Positions 28,193-37,479 of a DNA stretch of 64,000 nucleotides are shown one piece after another. Numbering within the stretch: the first letter of the stretch is position 1; the number at the start of each line of letters is the position of its first letter. A program made the position numbers and the translations under genes. The stretch is from Atlantibacter hermannii (GTDB taxonomy: Bacteria; Pseudomonadota; Gammaproteobacteria; Enterobacterales; Enterobacteriaceae), in assembly GCF_009907385.1 (NCBI RefSeq), contig NZ_JAAATR010000002.1, positions 1 to 64,000 of the forward strand. The letters run 5' to 3'. The notes below the pieces were generated by a model that was not told where the DNA came from, ran no database searches, and was given only the letters and a program-made list of their open reading frames with translations.

Positions 28193-29647
28193 ATGTATAT
28201 CGGGATTGATTTGGGAACCTCGGGCGTGAAAGTCATTTTGCTGGGCGAGGAGGGCGAGCTGCTGGCGACGCATTCCGAACCGCTGACGGTATCGCGTCCT
28301 CATCCGCTGTGGTCAGAGCAGGATCCCGAATCATGGTGGCGAGCCACCGACAAGGCAATGCAGGCGCTGGGCGCGCAGCACAGCCTGAAGGCGGCGAAGG
28401 CATTAGGCATCGCGGGGCAGATGCATGGCGCAACGCTACTGGATAAGCAACAGCGAGTACTGCGCCCGGCGATATTGTGGAACGACGGCCGCTGCGGTGA
28501 AGAGTGCCAGCTGCTTGAAGCCAGCGTCGCCGATTCCCGAACCATCACCGGCAATCTGATGATGCCGGGCTTCACCGCGCCCAAGCTGCTATGGGTGCAA
28601 CGCCATGAACCGGCGGTGTTTGAGCAGGTCAATAAGGTTTTATTACCTAAAGATTATTTGCGTTTGCGGATGACCGGTGAGTTTGCCAGCGATATGTCTG
28701 ACGCCGCGGGAACGATGTGGCTGGATGTCGGCAAGCGTGACTGGAGTGATGAAATGCTGGAGGCATGCGGGCTAACGCGTCAGCATATGCCCGCATTGTT
28801 TGAAGGCAGCGAGGTGACCGGGCATTTAACGGCGGATATTGCCAGCCGCTGGAATATGCCTGCGGTGCCGGTTGTGGCAGGCGGCGGCGATAACGCCGCA
28901 GGCGCAGTCGGCGTGGGCATTGCCGATGCCGGGCAGGCGATGCTCTCCCTGGGAACGTCCGGCGTATACTTTGCCGTCAGCGATGGCTTTCTGTCGAAGC
29001 CGGAAAGCGCCGTTCACAGCTTCTGCCACGCGTTGCCCAAACGCTGGCACCTGATGTCCGTCATGCTGAGCGCCGCGTCCTGCCTGGACTGGGCGGCCAA
29101 ACTCACCGGTTTGGGCAGCGTTCCGGCGTTAATTGATGCGGCAAAACAGGCCAACGCCGATGCGGGTCCGGTGTGGTTTCTTCCCTATCTCTCTGGCGAG
29201 CGGACCCCCCATAACAACCCGAACGCTAAAGGCGTTTTTTTTGGCATGACGCATCAGCATGGTCCGGCGGAGCTGGCGCAGGCGGTGCTGGAAGGGGTGG
29301 GATATGCGCTGGCTGACGGGATGGACGTCGTACACAGCTGCGGATTGCAACCAAAGAGCATCACCCTGATCGGCGGCGGTGCGCGTAGCGAATACTGGCG
29401 GCAAATGCTGGCAGATATCAGCGGGCAAATCCTCGATTACCGCACCGGCGGCGATGTCGGCCCGGCCCTGGGCGCGGCGCGTCTGGCACAGATTGCGCTT
29501 TCGCCTGGGGGATCCTTGCAGGAGTTACTCCCGCCGCTGCATCTTGAACAGCAGCATCAGCCTGACGATGCAAACGTCGCACGCTATAGCGAAAGACGTG
29601 AAACCTTCCGGCAGATTTATCAGCATCTGGAGCCATTGATGAAGTAA
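28193..29647 (+). CDS. xylB: Xylulokinase XylB
   Basis: XylB phosphorylates D-xylulose to xylulose 5-phosphate, which enters the pentose phosphate pathway. The 484-residue product is a FGGY kinase: MYIGIDLGTSGVKVILL binds phosphate at the N-terminus, AGQMHGATLLD binds sugar, and the C-terminal half has GGGDNAAGAVGVG, LSLGTSGVYFAV and ITLIGGGARSEYW for ATP. Its length equals E. coli XylB. It follows xylA after 43 bases with AAGGAG upstream of the ATG, completing the xylose operon. Confidence 0.96.
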   Translation: MYIGIDLGTSGVKVILLGEEGELLATHSEPLTVSRPHPLWSEQDPESWWRATDKAMQALGAQHSLKAAKALGIAGQMHGATLLDKQQRVLRPAILWNDGRCGEECQLLEASVADSRTITGNLMMPGFTAPKLLWVQRHEPAVFEQVNKVLLPKDYLRLRMTGEFASDMSDAAGTMWLDVGKRDWSDEMLEACGLTRQHMPALFEGSEVTGHLTADIASRWNMPAVPVVAGGGDNAAGAVGVGIADAGQAMLSLGTSGVYFAVSDGFLSKPESAVHSFCHALPKRWHLMSVMLSAASCLDWAAKLTGLGSVPALIDAAKQANADAGPVWFLPYLSGERTPHNNPNAKGVFFGMTHQHGPAELAQAVLEGVGYALADGMDVVHSCGLQPKSITLIGGGARSEYWRQMLADISGQILDYRTGGDVGPALGAARLAQIALSPGGSLQELLPPLHLEQQHQPDDANVARYSERRETFRQIYQHLEPLMK

Positions 29648-29754
29648 CGGCGCGAGACGTCCTGGTTTAACCGTTCTTTGTCCGTTTTTGGTATTACCGG
29701 CCTTCAGACGCCTTGCCAGAATGGGGTTACACCCACTGAGCGAGGCGTCCTGAA

Positions 29755-30297
29755 ATGTCACATTCCGCATTGATTAACATCGATACCCAGGTTTCTTTCT
29801 TTCATCGCGATTACTGGGAAGATATCGACTTCGCTGATTTCCAGCTGGCGATTTCCCAACTGATTACCGGTTGCCAAAAGTTGGAAATTCCAGTGGTGGA
29901 CATTTTCCACGTTGCCGATCAGGGGCCGTTTTCGCTGGCGTCCGGCTATGTGAAGCCGATGCCTTTTCTGACTCATCAGGCAGATGTCACTTTTCATAAG
30001 CATGTTCATAACGCGTTTACCGACACCGGGCTGGACCACTGGTTACGCGTCCGGGGAATCAACCACCTGATTATTTGCGGGATACGCACCGAACAATGCT
30101 GCGAAACCACGGCCCGCGTGGCGTCTGACCTGGGATACCGGGTGAGTTTTGTTTCTGAGGCGATGCTGACCTTTGCGATGCGCTATAAAGACATTACTCT
30201 GGATAGCCAAACCCTGCGTCATCGTACTGAAACGGTGCTGGAAGGCCGTTTCGCCACGGTGCAGACGGTCACTGAATGCCTGGAGTCGCTGAGATGA
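29755..30297 (+). CDS. Isochorismatase-family cysteine hydrolase
   Basis: The 180-residue product has the isochorismatase/nicotinamidase fold. The catalytic aspartate is in SALINIDTQVSFF, the lysine is expected in VTFHKHVHNAFTDTGLDHWL, and the nucleophile Cys is in LIICGIRTEQCCETTARVASDLGY. Family members hydrolyse amides or vinyl ethers; the substrate is not evident here. It overlaps the next gene by 4 bases (ATGA). With that GlxA-type regulator it forms a two-gene unit occupying the place of yiaA/yiaB in E. coli. Confidence 0.85.
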   Translation: MSHSALINIDTQVSFFHRDYWEDIDFADFQLAISQLITGCQKLEIPVVDIFHVADQGPFSLASGYVKPMPFLTHQADVTFHKHVHNAFTDTGLDHWLRVRGINHLIICGIRTEQCCETTARVASDLGYRVSFVSEAMLTFAMRYKDITLDSQTLRHRTETVLEGRFATVQTVTECLESLR

Positions 30298-31211
30298 AAA
30301 CGGATGTCTGGTTTTTGGTGTTGCCCGGTACGCTGGCGCTGGACATGATCGGGCCTGCGGAAACGCTCGGCCTGGCAAGCGACGCGTTCAATCTGCATTA
30401 CATTGGGCCCGAGCCGGAAGTCAGCACCTCGATCGGGTTAACTATGGGCGGCATCGGCCCGCTTCCTGAGCAACTACCAAAAAAAAGCCTGCTGGTGCTT
30501 TCCGGCGTTAGCGATTCAACGCGCTACTTCGATACGCCGCAGGCGGTGGAGGCGCGTCGCTGGCTGGGTCGCCAGCTCGCTGCTATCCAGCGCGGGGATA
30601 TCCAGCTGGTCTGCGTCTGTTCCGGTTCGCTGCTGGCGGCGCGTTCCGGCCTGCTGCACGGTGTAGAATGCACCACTCATCACGATGTGATAACGCGGCT
30701 AAAAGCCGCCGAACCGGGCGCTATCGTGCGTGAAGGGCGGATCTTTGTTGAAGATCGCGGCATCTGGACCAGCGCGGGTATTACCTCCGGCATCGATTTA
30801 TCACTGCATCTGATTAACCGGCTGCACGGCCCGCAGCTGGCGTTAGACGTGGCCCGTGAGATGGTGGTGTGGTTTCGCCGTTCGGGAGAGGATCCGCAGC
30901 TGTCGCCCTGGCTGCGCTATCGTAATCATATGCATCCGGCGGTTCATAAAGCGCAGGATTTACTGTCGGGTTCGCCGGAAATTGAATGGCGGCTGCCGGA
31001 TATCGCCGCGCGGGTGTTTGTCAGCCCGCGTCACCTGTCGCGCTTATTCCAGCAACTTCTGGGCATCAGCGTGCGCGATTATCTGGAGCAGCTTCGTCTG
31101 GCGCAGGCTGAACAACGCCTGTTGCAAGGTCAGGGCGTTGAGCAGGCTTCCCATGCGGCAGGGTTTTCGTCACCGCGCCAGTTGTATCGCGCCCGACGGC
31201 GCGCTAGCTAA
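30294..31211 (+). CDS. GlxA/FtrA-type AraC family transcriptional regulator
   Basis: The 305-residue protein has an N-terminal DJ-1/PfpI-like domain (about 1-180; [21 protein letters not shown], and [15 protein letters not shown] with the elbow cysteine). A C-terminal AraC helix-turn-helix pair follows (about 215-305; [24 protein letters not shown] and [16 protein letters not shown]). I start it at ATG 30294, overlapping the stop of the hydrolase gene, rather than at 30276. The DJ-1-like domain normally senses a small ligand without catalysis. It probably regulates the coupled hydrolase gene; effector and operator are unknown. Confidence 0.85.
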   Translation: MKTDVWFLVLPGTLALDMIGPAETLGLASDAFNLHYIGPEPEVSTSIGLTMGGIGPLPEQLPKKSLLVLSGVSDSTRYFDTPQAVEARRWLGRQLAAIQRGDIQLVCVCSGSLLAARSGLLHGVECTTHHDVITRLKAAEPGAIVREGRIFVEDRGIWTSAGITSGIDLSLHLINRLHGPQLALDVAREMVVWFRRSGEDPQLSPWLRYRNHMHPAVHKAQDLLSGSPEIEWRLPDIAARVFVSPRHLSRLFQQLLGISVRDYLEQLRLAQAEQRLLQGQGVEQASHAAGFSSPRQLYRARRRAS

Positions 31212-32199
31212 CCAGCCTGCGCGTATCAATCCGCTGTAACAGCATGGAAAGTATTAGCGAACCCATCAGCGTGGCGCTAAAGATCCAGATGATATCCAGC
31301 ACCGGCCAGTGGGTGATTTCAATATGACGAGTGCGTAACGCATGAATAAACAGGGCATGGAAGCCGTAAATGCCGAGCGAGTAGCGAGAAATTAATGCCA
31401 GCCCCGGCAATGGCCGGGCGTTAAGGGAATTTTTGACCACCACAAACAGGCTCAGGGCGGCGATAAACACCAGCGGCCCGCAGTAGAGATAAAAGGTGTC
31501 GCTAAAATTGCCTTGTCGCGCCAGTTCCGAATGCGTTCCCAGGCTGATTAACGTGACGCAGGCGATAAACAGCAGCGCGGCAATAATGGTATAGCGGCGA
31601 TATTGCGTTTCCAGCATGCCGATGGCGCGACCCAATAACCCGTACAGCACGTAATAAAACGTATCACCGTTAATATACAAATTAACCGGTAGCCATTTCA
31701 TGCCGTAGAAACTTTGCGGCACTGTATTGGGGTTCGCGATCACCCCTGCCACTAACAGCAACCCAAAAATGACCGGCAAACTAACCTTTTTTACCGAAAT
31801 CAATGGAGATAGCAGGTAAATAACGATAATCGCGAAGAAGAACCACAGGTGATAAAACACCGGCTTTTGAAACAGATTGATTAACGATAAACGCGGGCTG
31901 ATTGAAGTAAACAGCGCGATATAGAGAAACGCAACGGTGCTGTAAAACAGCAGACACAATCCGATGCGTAAAAAGTGGCGTCGTTCAGCGCTGCGTTCGC
32001 CAAAAAACAGGTAGCCTGAAATCATAAAAAACAGCGGAACGCTGACGCGCGAGGCGGAATTCAGGACATTGGAAAAATTCCAACTAAACGGCGTAACGAC
32101 ATCGGCGTTGGTAATATACCAGGTCGTGGTATGGATCATAATCACCATCAAACAGGCGATGCCGCGCAAGTTATCTATCCAGTTTATTTTTTGCTGCAT
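31204..32199 (-). CDS. wecH: Enterobacterial common antigen O-acetyltransferase WecH
   Basis: WecH (YiaH) adds O-acetyl groups to N-acetylglucosamine residues of enterobacterial common antigen. The 331 residues match E. coli WecH in length and sequence. It is a polytopic inner-membrane acyltransferase-3 protein with about ten hydrophobic segments. The N-terminal signature [21 protein letters not shown] contains the family's essential His, and [17 protein letters not shown] follows. It is transcribed alone, convergent with the regulator gene (8-base overlap) and divergent from ysaB. Confidence 0.93.
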   Translation of the reverse strand: MQQKINWIDNLRGIACLMVIMIHTTTWYITNADVVTPFSWNFSNVLNSASRVSVPLFFMISGYLFFGERSAERRHFLRIGLCLLFYSTVAFLYIALFTSISPRLSLINLFQKPVFYHLWFFFAIIVIYLLSPLISVKKVSLPVIFGLLLVAGVIANPNTVPQSFYGMKWLPVNLYINGDTFYYVLYGLLGRAIGMLETQYRRYTIIAALLFIACVTLISLGTHSELARQGNFSDTFYLYCGPLVFIAALSLFVVVKNSLNARPLPGLALISRYSLGIYGFHALFIHALRTRHIEITHWPVLDIIWIFSATLMGSLILSMLLQRIDTRRLVS

Positions 32200-32372
32200 T
32201 TTCTCCCCGGCTCACACGTTGCTATTCCGCTAGTGTCGGTCTATTAATTATCACTGTACTCCGGATCATTCCGAGTTTGCTTTCCAGGGCTTGCGGCGTG
32301 CCGCGCGGGCCAGCCACAATGCATTCTGACGTGAATGCACGGAAAACCCTTAAAAACGGATAGCAAAGTATA

Positions 32373-32681
32373 ATGACTACGACACCCATACGCTTTTCTA
32401 TGCTTGCCGCCGTCATCCTCCTCGCCGGTTGCGCCAGCCAGGAAACGCAACCGCAACATGCTCAGAAAGCGAAAGTCACGCCGATCCATTCGCTGGCGAT
32501 GGAAAACCAGTGCCGGGAAAATGCCGCCCATCGCTATAACCTTACCAGCCAGAATATCCGTATTACCGATTTCGACGCTTTCCAGGGCAGTTACGAAATG
32601 CAGGGCAGTACCGCGCGCCAGGAAGGATTTACCTGCGCATTTGATATGAATGGGCAGTTTTTACACTTATCGATGCGTTAA
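32373..32681 (+). CDS. ysaB: Lipoprotein YsaB
   Basis: The 102-residue product has a lipoprotein signal peptide with lipobox LAGC, the modified cysteine being Cys20, followed by SQETQ; a Ser at +2 favours the outer membrane. The mature part is short and soluble, with two further cysteines (ENQCRENA and FTCAFD) that could form a disulphide. It matches E. coli YsaB between wecH and glyQ. The function is unknown. Confidence 0.88.
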   Translation: MTTTPIRFSMLAAVILLAGCASQETQPQHAQKAKVTPIHSLAMENQCRENAAHRYNLTSQNIRITDFDAFQGSYEMQGSTARQEGFTCAFDMNGQFLHLSMR

Positions 32682-32842
32682 TTCTCTTCACTACCGCAGA
32701 TAACCCTACTTAAACGCGGGAATTCCATTCTGAAGCGCGATTAGACGCCTCGTTCCGTTGCCCCTGTGATGCAACGTTTAGTCTTTTGAGTATATACTGG
32801 TCGCTTCCACTTAAACCCACTCGTATCGCGTGCGAAATCAAC

Positions 32843-33754
32843 ATGCAAAAGTTTGATACCAAGACCTTTCAGGGCTTGATCCTGACCTTACAGGATTACT
32901 GGGCCCGCCAGGGCTGCACCATCGTTCAACCGCTGGATATGGAAGTCGGCGCCGGCACCTCACATCCCATGACCTGTCTGCGGGCGCTCGGGCCTGAGCC
33001 CATCGCTGCCGCTTATGTGCAGCCTTCCCGCCGCCCGACCGATGGCCGCTACGGCGAAAACCCCAACCGTTTACAGCACTACTATCAGTTCCAGGTGATC
33101 ATCAAGCCCTCGCCGGACAATATTCAGGAACTGTACCTGGGATCGCTGAAAGAACTGGGTATGGACCCAACGATTCATGATATTCGCTTCGTGGAAGATA
33201 ACTGGGAGAACCCGACGCTGGGTGCCTGGGGTCTCGGCTGGGAAGTGTGGCTGAACGGTATGGAAGTCACTCAGTTTACCTACTTCCAGCAGGTTGGTGG
33301 CCTTGAATGTAAGCCGGTGACCGGTGAAATCACCTACGGTCTTGAGCGCCTCGCTATGTATATCCAGGGCGTGGACAGCGTTTACGATCTGGTATGGAGC
33401 GACGGTCCGTTGGGTAAAACCACCTACGGCGATGTGTTCCATCAGAACGAAGTGGAACAATCGACCTACAACTTCGAATATGCGGACGTGGACTTCCTCT
33501 TCACCTGCTTCGAGCAGTATGAGAAAGAGGCCCAGCAGCTTCTGGCGCTGGAAAACCCGCTGCCGCTGCCAGCCTATGAACGTATTCTGAAAGCCGCCCA
33601 CAGCTTTAACCTGCTGGATGCCCGTAAGGCCATCTCGGTAACCGAGCGTCAGCGCTATATCCTGCGCATTCGCACGCTGACCAAAGCTGTGGCGGAAGCC
33701 TACTACGCTTCTCGTGAAGCGCTGGGCTTCCCGATGTGTAACAGAAACAAATAA
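32843..33754 (+). CDS. glyQ: Glycyl-tRNA synthetase alpha subunit GlyQ
   Basis: GlyQ is the catalytic alpha subunit of the tetrameric alpha2beta2 glycyl-tRNA synthetase: class II core, glycine activation and adenylate formation. The 303 residues are nearly identical to E. coli GlyQ, with the class II motifs around [29 protein letters not shown] and [16 protein letters not shown] start at ATG 32843 ([11 protein letters not shown]), as in E. coli; the open frame runs 19 codons further up through the probable -10 element TATACT (32793-32798). glyS follows 9 bases after its stop. Confidence 0.97.
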   Translation: MQKFDTKTFQGLILTLQDYWARQGCTIVQPLDMEVGAGTSHPMTCLRALGPEPIAAAYVQPSRRPTDGRYGENPNRLQHYYQFQVIIKPSPDNIQELYLGSLKELGMDPTIHDIRFVEDNWENPTLGAWGLGWEVWLNGMEVTQFTYFQQVGGLECKPVTGEITYGLERLAMYIQGVDSVYDLVWSDGPLGKTTYGDVFHQNEVEQSTYNFEYADVDFLFTCFEQYEKEAQQLLALENPLPLPAYERILKAAHSFNLLDARKAISVTERQRYILRIRTLTKAVAEAYYASREALGFPMCNRNK

Positions 33755-33763
33755 GAGGCTGCC

Positions 33764-35833
33764 ATGTCTGAAAAAACTTTTCTGGTGGAGATCGGCACTG
33801 AAGAGCTGCCACCAAAAGCCCTGCGCAGCCTGGCGGAATCCTTCGCTGCGAATGTTACTGCTGAACTCGATGCGGCCAGTATCGCCCATGGCGATGTTAA
33901 ATGGTTCGCTGCGCCGCGTCGCCTGGCACTGAAAATCGCCAATCTGGCGGAATCTCAGCCGGATCGGGAAGTTGAAAAACGCGGCCCGGCAATTGCCCAG
34001 GCCTTTGATACCGACGGCAAGCCGAGCAAAGCGGCGGAAGGCTGGGCGCGCGGCTGCGGTATTACCGTCGATCAGGCCGAGCGGTTAACCACCGATAAAG
34101 GCGAATGGCTGCTGTATCGCGCGCATGTAAAAGGCGAAAGCGTTGAAACGCTGCTGCCTGGCATGATCGGTGTTTCGCTGGCAAAACTGCCCATTCCCAA
34201 ACTGATGCGTTGGGGCGCGTCTGACGTTCACTTCGTGCGTCCGGTGCATACCGTTACGCTGCTGCTGGATGACAAACTGATCCCGGCTAATATCCTTGGC
34301 ATTCAGTCCGATCGCGTGATCCGTGGGCATCGTTTTATGGGCGAGCCGGAATTCACCCTTGAACATGCCGATCAGTATCCGGAAATCCTGCTGGAGCGCG
34401 GTAAAGTCATCGCCGACTACGAGCAGCGTAAAGCCAAAATCAAGGCCGACGCAGAAGATGCGGCGCGTAAAATTGGCGGCAATGCCGATCTGAGCGAAAG
34501 CCTGCTGGAAGAAGTCACCTCGCTGGTGGAATGGCCGGTCGTGCTGACCGCTAAATTCGAAGAGAAATTCCTGGCGGTACCGGCAGAAGCGCTGGTTTAC
34601 ACCATGAAAGGCGACCAGAAATACTTCCCGGTTTATGACAATAACGGGAAGTTGCTGCCTAACTTTATCTTTGTGGCGAATATCGAATCCAAAGATCCGC
34701 AGCAGATTATCTCCGGTAACGAAAAAGTGGTGCGCCCGCGTCTGGCGGATGCGGAGTTCTTCTTTAATACCGACCGCAAAAAACGTCTTGAAGATAACCT
34801 GCCGCGTCTGGAAACCGTGTTGTTCCAGCAGCAACTGGGCACCCTGCGTGATAAAACCGACCGTATTCAGGCGCTTGCCGGTTGGATTGCCGGGCAGACC
34901 GGTGCGGATGTGAATCATGCGACGCGCGCGGGCTTGCTGTCTAAATGCGACCTGATGACCAACATGGTATTCGAGTTTACCGACACCCAGGGCGTGATGG
35001 GGATGCACTATGCCCGTCACGATGGTGAAGCGGAAGACGTTGCCGTGGCGCTGAACGAACAGTACCAGCCGCGTTTCGCGGGCGACGATCTGCCGTCTAA
35101 CCCGGTGGCCTGTGCGGTAGCGATTGCCGACAAAATGGATACCCTGGCGGGTATTTTCGGCATCGGCCAGCATCCGAAAGGCGATAAAGACCCGTTTGCG
35201 CTGCGTCGCGCTGCGCTCGGCGTGCTGCGTATCATCGTTGAGAAAAACCTGCCGCTCGATCTGCAAACCCTGACCGAAGAAGCGGTGCGTTTGTATGGCA
35301 GCAAGCTGACCAACGCCAACGTGGTTGATGACGTTATCGACTTTATGCTGGGCCGTTTCCGCGCCTGGTATCAGGAAGAAGGCCACAGCGTGGATACCAT
35401 CCAGGCGGTGCTGGCGCGTCGTCCGACCAAACCGGCGGACTTTGATGCCCGTATGAAAGCGGTATCGCATTTCCGCACTCTGGAAGCGGCTTCAGCGCTG
35501 GCAGCAGCCAACAAACGCGTATCGAATATTCTGGCGAAATCCACCGAAACGCTGCATGACCATGTCCGCGCTTCGGTATTGAAAGAGCCGGAAGAAATCG
35601 AACTGGCGCGGCAGCTGGTTATTCTGCGCGACAAACTGGAACCGGCCTTTGCCAAAGGCGAATACCAGCAGGCGCTGGTGGAACTGGCAGCGCTGCGCGC
35701 GCCGGTCGATGCCTTCTTCGATAAAGTGATGGTAATGGCAGACGATCAGGAGCTGCGCGTTAACCGCCTGACGCTGCTGTCTAAGCTGCGCGAATTGTTC
35801 CTGCAAGTCGCGGATATTTCACTGCTGCAGTAA
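33764..35833 (+). CDS. glyS: Glycyl-tRNA synthetase beta subunit GlyS
   Basis: GlyS supplies tRNA(Gly) recognition for the alpha2beta2 enzyme. The 689 residues have the E. coli length. The N-terminus [18 protein letters not shown] and the segments [31 protein letters not shown] and an HD-like middle domain identify the family; the C-terminal 100 residues form the anticodon-binding region. It is the second gene of the glyQS operon and is followed by a strong terminator. Confidence 0.97.
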   Translation: MSEKTFLVEIGTEELPPKALRSLAESFAANVTAELDAASIAHGDVKWFAAPRRLALKIANLAESQPDREVEKRGPAIAQAFDTDGKPSKAAEGWARGCGITVDQAERLTTDKGEWLLYRAHVKGESVETLLPGMIGVSLAKLPIPKLMRWGASDVHFVRPVHTVTLLLDDKLIPANILGIQSDRVIRGHRFMGEPEFTLEHADQYPEILLERGKVIADYEQRKAKIKADAEDAARKIGGNADLSESLLEEVTSLVEWPVVLTAKFEEKFLAVPAEALVYTMKGDQKYFPVYDNNGKLLPNFIFVANIESKDPQQIISGNEKVVRPRLADAEFFFNTDRKKRLEDNLPRLETVLFQQQLGTLRDKTDRIQALAGWIAGQTGADVNHATRAGLLSKCDLMTNMVFEFTDTQGVMGMHYARHDGEAEDVAVALNEQYQPRFAGDDLPSNPVACAVAIADKMDTLAGIFGIGQHPKGDKDPFALRRAALGVLRIIVEKNLPLDLQTLTEEAVRLYGSKLTNANVVDDVIDFMLGRFRAWYQEEGHSVDTIQAVLARRPTKPADFDARMKAVSHFRTLEAASALAAANKRVSNILAKSTETLHDHVRASVLKEPEEIELARQLVILRDKLEPAFAKGEYQQALVELAALRAPVDAFFDKVMVMADDQELRVNRLTLLSKLRELFLQVADISLLQ

Positions 35834-35851
35834 CAGTTGCTGTAATAATTG

Positions 35852-35881
35852 AAAAAACCCGCTAATCGAGGCGGGTTTTTT
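35852..35881 (+). terminator. glyQS terminator
   Basis: AAAAAACCCGC (35852-35862) and GCGGGTTTTTT (35871-35881) pair perfectly around an 8-base loop, 18 bases after the glyS stop, and end in a T-run. Confidence 0.9.
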
Positions 35882-36010
35882 ATTTTTGACGTTATCTTAA
35901 AACAAGTTTATTGATTAAAAATAGCCGTGCTGTTAACGGTTGTGCTAATTATAGGTAAGACAAATATCGGTATTATCATGACCGGGTGCTCAAGGCTATT
36001 TAGCCGGAGC

Positions 36011-36049
36011 ATGACGCAAAGGTTGGATAGACGAAAGCCCCGTAATTAA
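36011..36049 (+). CDS. Short leader frame in hok mRNA, copy 1
   Basis: ATG 36011 opens 12 codons (MTQRLDRRKPRN) ending at TAA 36047-36049. In classical hok loci, translation of hok depends on an overlapping mok frame. This frame ends 75 bases before hok, so it would not be an overlapping mok. Translation is not shown; only its repetition in copy 2 supports it. Confidence 0.35.
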   Translation: MTQRLDRRKPRN

Positions 36050-36124
36050 ATCCATTTAATTAACGGGGCCGCAATCACTAACCTAACAGTATGATTGTAG
36101 CCCCTTCCAACGAAGGAGGCAATT

Positions 36125-36283
36125 ATGCCTGTAAAGCATAAATACACATTTTTAAGTGTATTAGTAATATGTGTAACTATTCTCTGTTTTATCTGGATAG
36201 TGCAGGATCGTCTTTGCGAGTTCAGCATAAAAGAGAAAAACAGTGAATTAAGGGCAATGCTTGCCTGCGAAGCAGGGAGGTAA
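36125..36283 (+). CDS. hok: Hok family type I toxin, copy 1
   Basis: The 52-residue peptide starts MPVKHKYTFLSVLVICVTIL, a single membrane helix, followed by CFIWIVQDRLCEF, in which the DRLCEF segment is the Hok signature, and ends LACEAGR. Hok peptides insert in the inner membrane and depolarise it. AAGGAGG 8 bases before the ATG is a very strong ribosome site, so silence must come from RNA structure or antisense RNA. The position after glyS is that of hokA in E. coli. Residue 48 is Cys, against Tyr in copy 2. Confidence 0.88.
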   Translation: MPVKHKYTFLSVLVICVTILCFIWIVQDRLCEFSIKEKNSELRAMLACEAGR

Positions 36284-36495
36284 AGCAGTGCGGGAGAGTC
36301 ATCTCCCGCATTTCAGTCAACTGTATGGGTTGAGCCTGAAGGCACCCAAATTTATTCCTGAATGTCGTCTCAGCCATTATCTGAAAACAATTTCATTTGT
36401 TTAAAACACGTATGCTATTAACGATTCCGTTAATTATCTGCGATACAAATATCATTATTATACTATTCGGGTGCTCAAGGCTATTTAGCCGGAGC

Positions 36496-36534
36496 ATGAC
36501 GCAAGGGTTGGATAGACGAAAGCCCCGTAATTAA
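36496..36534 (+). CDS. Short leader frame in hok mRNA, copy 2
   Basis: ATG 36496 opens 12 codons (MTQGLDRRKPRN) at the same place as in copy 1, with one residue changed (Arg4 to Gly). It ends well before hok and does not overlap it. Coding status is uncertain. Confidence 0.35.
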   Translation: MTQGLDRRKPRN

Positions 36535-36608
36535 ATCCATTTAATTAACGGGGCCGCAATCCCAACCAGACAGTTGGATTGTAGCCCCTTCAACCGAAGG
36601 AGGCAATT

Positions 36609-36767
36609 ATGCCTGTAAAGTATAAATACACATTTCTTTGTGTATTAGTCGTATGCGTAACGCTGCTTTGTTTTATCTGGATGGTGAAAGATCGTCTGTG
36701 TGAATTCACCCTTAAAGAACAAAACAGCGAATTACGGGCGGTCCTTGCTTACGAAGCAGGGAGGTAA
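36609..36767 (+). CDS. hok: Hok family type I toxin, copy 2
   Basis: The 52-residue peptide (MPVKYKYTFLCVLVVCVTLL, then CFIWMVKDRLCEFTLKE, ending LAYEAGR) has the same length as copy 1 and differs at about a dozen positions, mostly conservative. It keeps the membrane helix, the DRLCEF motif and the C-terminal AYE seen in many Hok proteins, so it looks intact. AAGGAGG precedes the ATG. A tandem duplication after glyS explains the pair. Confidence 0.88.
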   Translation: MPVKYKYTFLCVLVVCVTLLCFIWMVKDRLCEFTLKEQNSELRAVLAYEAGR

Positions 36768-36849
36768 TTGCAGTGCGGGAGAGCGATCTCCCGCATTTCA
36801 GTCAACTGACGGGTTGGGCCTGAAGGCACCCGCACTTATCTCTAAACAC

Positions 36850-36876
36850 ACAACCCCCGTATAAGACGGGGGTTGT
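36850..36876. terminator. Strong hairpin between hok and yiaG
   Basis: ACAACCCCCGT (36850-36860) pairs perfectly with ACGGGGGTTGT (36866-36876) across a 5-base loop. Neither side has a long T-run. It lies 39 bases past the yiaG stop, and the hok transcript approaches from the other side, so it may end or stabilise both messages. Confidence 0.6.
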
Positions 36877-36914
36877 CACGACCAGGAAAACCTAAAGGAT
36901 ACAGAGCAATAAAA

Positions 36915-37205
36915 TTATTCCATCAACTGCTTACTGAGCATCGGGTTCGCCTGAATCAGGCGCATCAGCTTCAGTTCGGTGCTGGAGGGTTTTACGCGTT
37001 TTGATTCCCATTCATGCACCATGGCAACACTCACGCCCATCACCCGGGCCAGGTCATCAACTTTCAAACCGGTACTCTTTCGCAACTGCTCAAACTCGGA
37101 AAAAGCGGACGGTTTATGGGTCAGGGTCACTTTCTGTGAATCATCTTTAAAAACAATCTGCTCAAGGCTGCTGAGCAACTCAACCATTGGATCTTTATAT
37201 TCCAT
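36915..37205 (-). CDS. yiaG: HTH (XRE-type) DNA-binding protein YiaG
   Basis: The 96-residue product matches E. coli YiaG. The C-terminal half is an XRE/MqsA-like helix-turn-helix: QLRKSTGLKVDDLARVMGVSVAMVHEWESKRVKPSS. The ATG at 37205 has GAGGAG upstream and agrees with E. coli; an ATG at 37226 would add seven residues. Such proteins are often antitoxin-like regulators, but no toxin gene is adjacent. The 274 bases upstream, to the end of the carboxylase gene, contain no gene I can support. cspA, its neighbour in E. coli, is absent. Confidence 0.9.
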   Translation of the reverse strand: MEYKDPMVELLSSLEQIVFKDDSQKVTLTHKPSAFSEFEQLRKSTGLKVDDLARVMGVSVAMVHEWESKRVKPSSTELKLMRLIQANPMLSKQLME

Positions 37206-37479
37206 TGAGAACTCCTCATAAATCACACTGCGGGATCGTGAACGCTAAGAAGCACATTAAGAATAGTCCCTAAATGCAATCAGGGATCGTTGCGCTGGTG
37301 ATTAATCGCGCGATTAGATTTTTTTTAAGCGGCAAAGCGCAGTAAATTTCATGCTAACAGGCTGATTATGAAAGCTAATAAAGAGTAAGAAAATTTATGT
37401 CTTTGGATAGAAATAATGGGTAAATCAGCGATGCGTCCAGGATCTGGCCTGCCGGGAAGATCGCCGGCAGGCCTGCACG

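Larger units (their letters stand above)
35984..36347 (+). other. hok/sok-type toxin mRNA locus, copy 1
   Basis: The transcript ends can be recognised by their long-range pairing. The 5' element GGGTGCTCAAGGC (35984-35996, tac) is complementary to the 3' element GCCTGAAGGCACCC (36334-36347, fbi), the fold-back that keeps hok mRNA silent until its 3' end is trimmed. Between them lie a 12-codon leader frame, the hairpin GCCCCGTAATTAAAT/ATTTAATTAACGGGGC (about 36037-36070) where an antisense Sok RNA would act, and the hok frame. The antisense gene itself is inferred; I cannot fix its ends. Copy 2 follows about 485 bases further on. Confidence 0.75.
36469..36831 (+). other. hok/sok-type toxin mRNA locus, copy 2
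   Basis: The layout repeats copy 1: tac-like GGGTGCTCAAGGC (36469-36481) at the 5' end, fbi-like GCCTGAAGGCACCC (36818-36831) at the 3' end, the GCCCCGTAATTAAAT/ATTTAATTAACGGGGC hairpin (about 36522-36555), and hok between. The sequences flanking hok are more conserved between copies than the toxin codons, which suggests selection on the regulatory RNA. An antisense Sok-like RNA is inferred. Confidence 0.75.

Noticed and set aside
32320-32339. TGCATTC/GAATGCA inverted repeat in the wecH-ysaB gap
   Set aside because: Seven base pairs with a 6-base loop and no supporting context; chance is a sufficient explanation.
34085-35470. A 461-codon open frame antisense to glyS
   Set aside because: It lies wholly within a near-identical glyS gene, with shadow-type composition and no recognisable domain.
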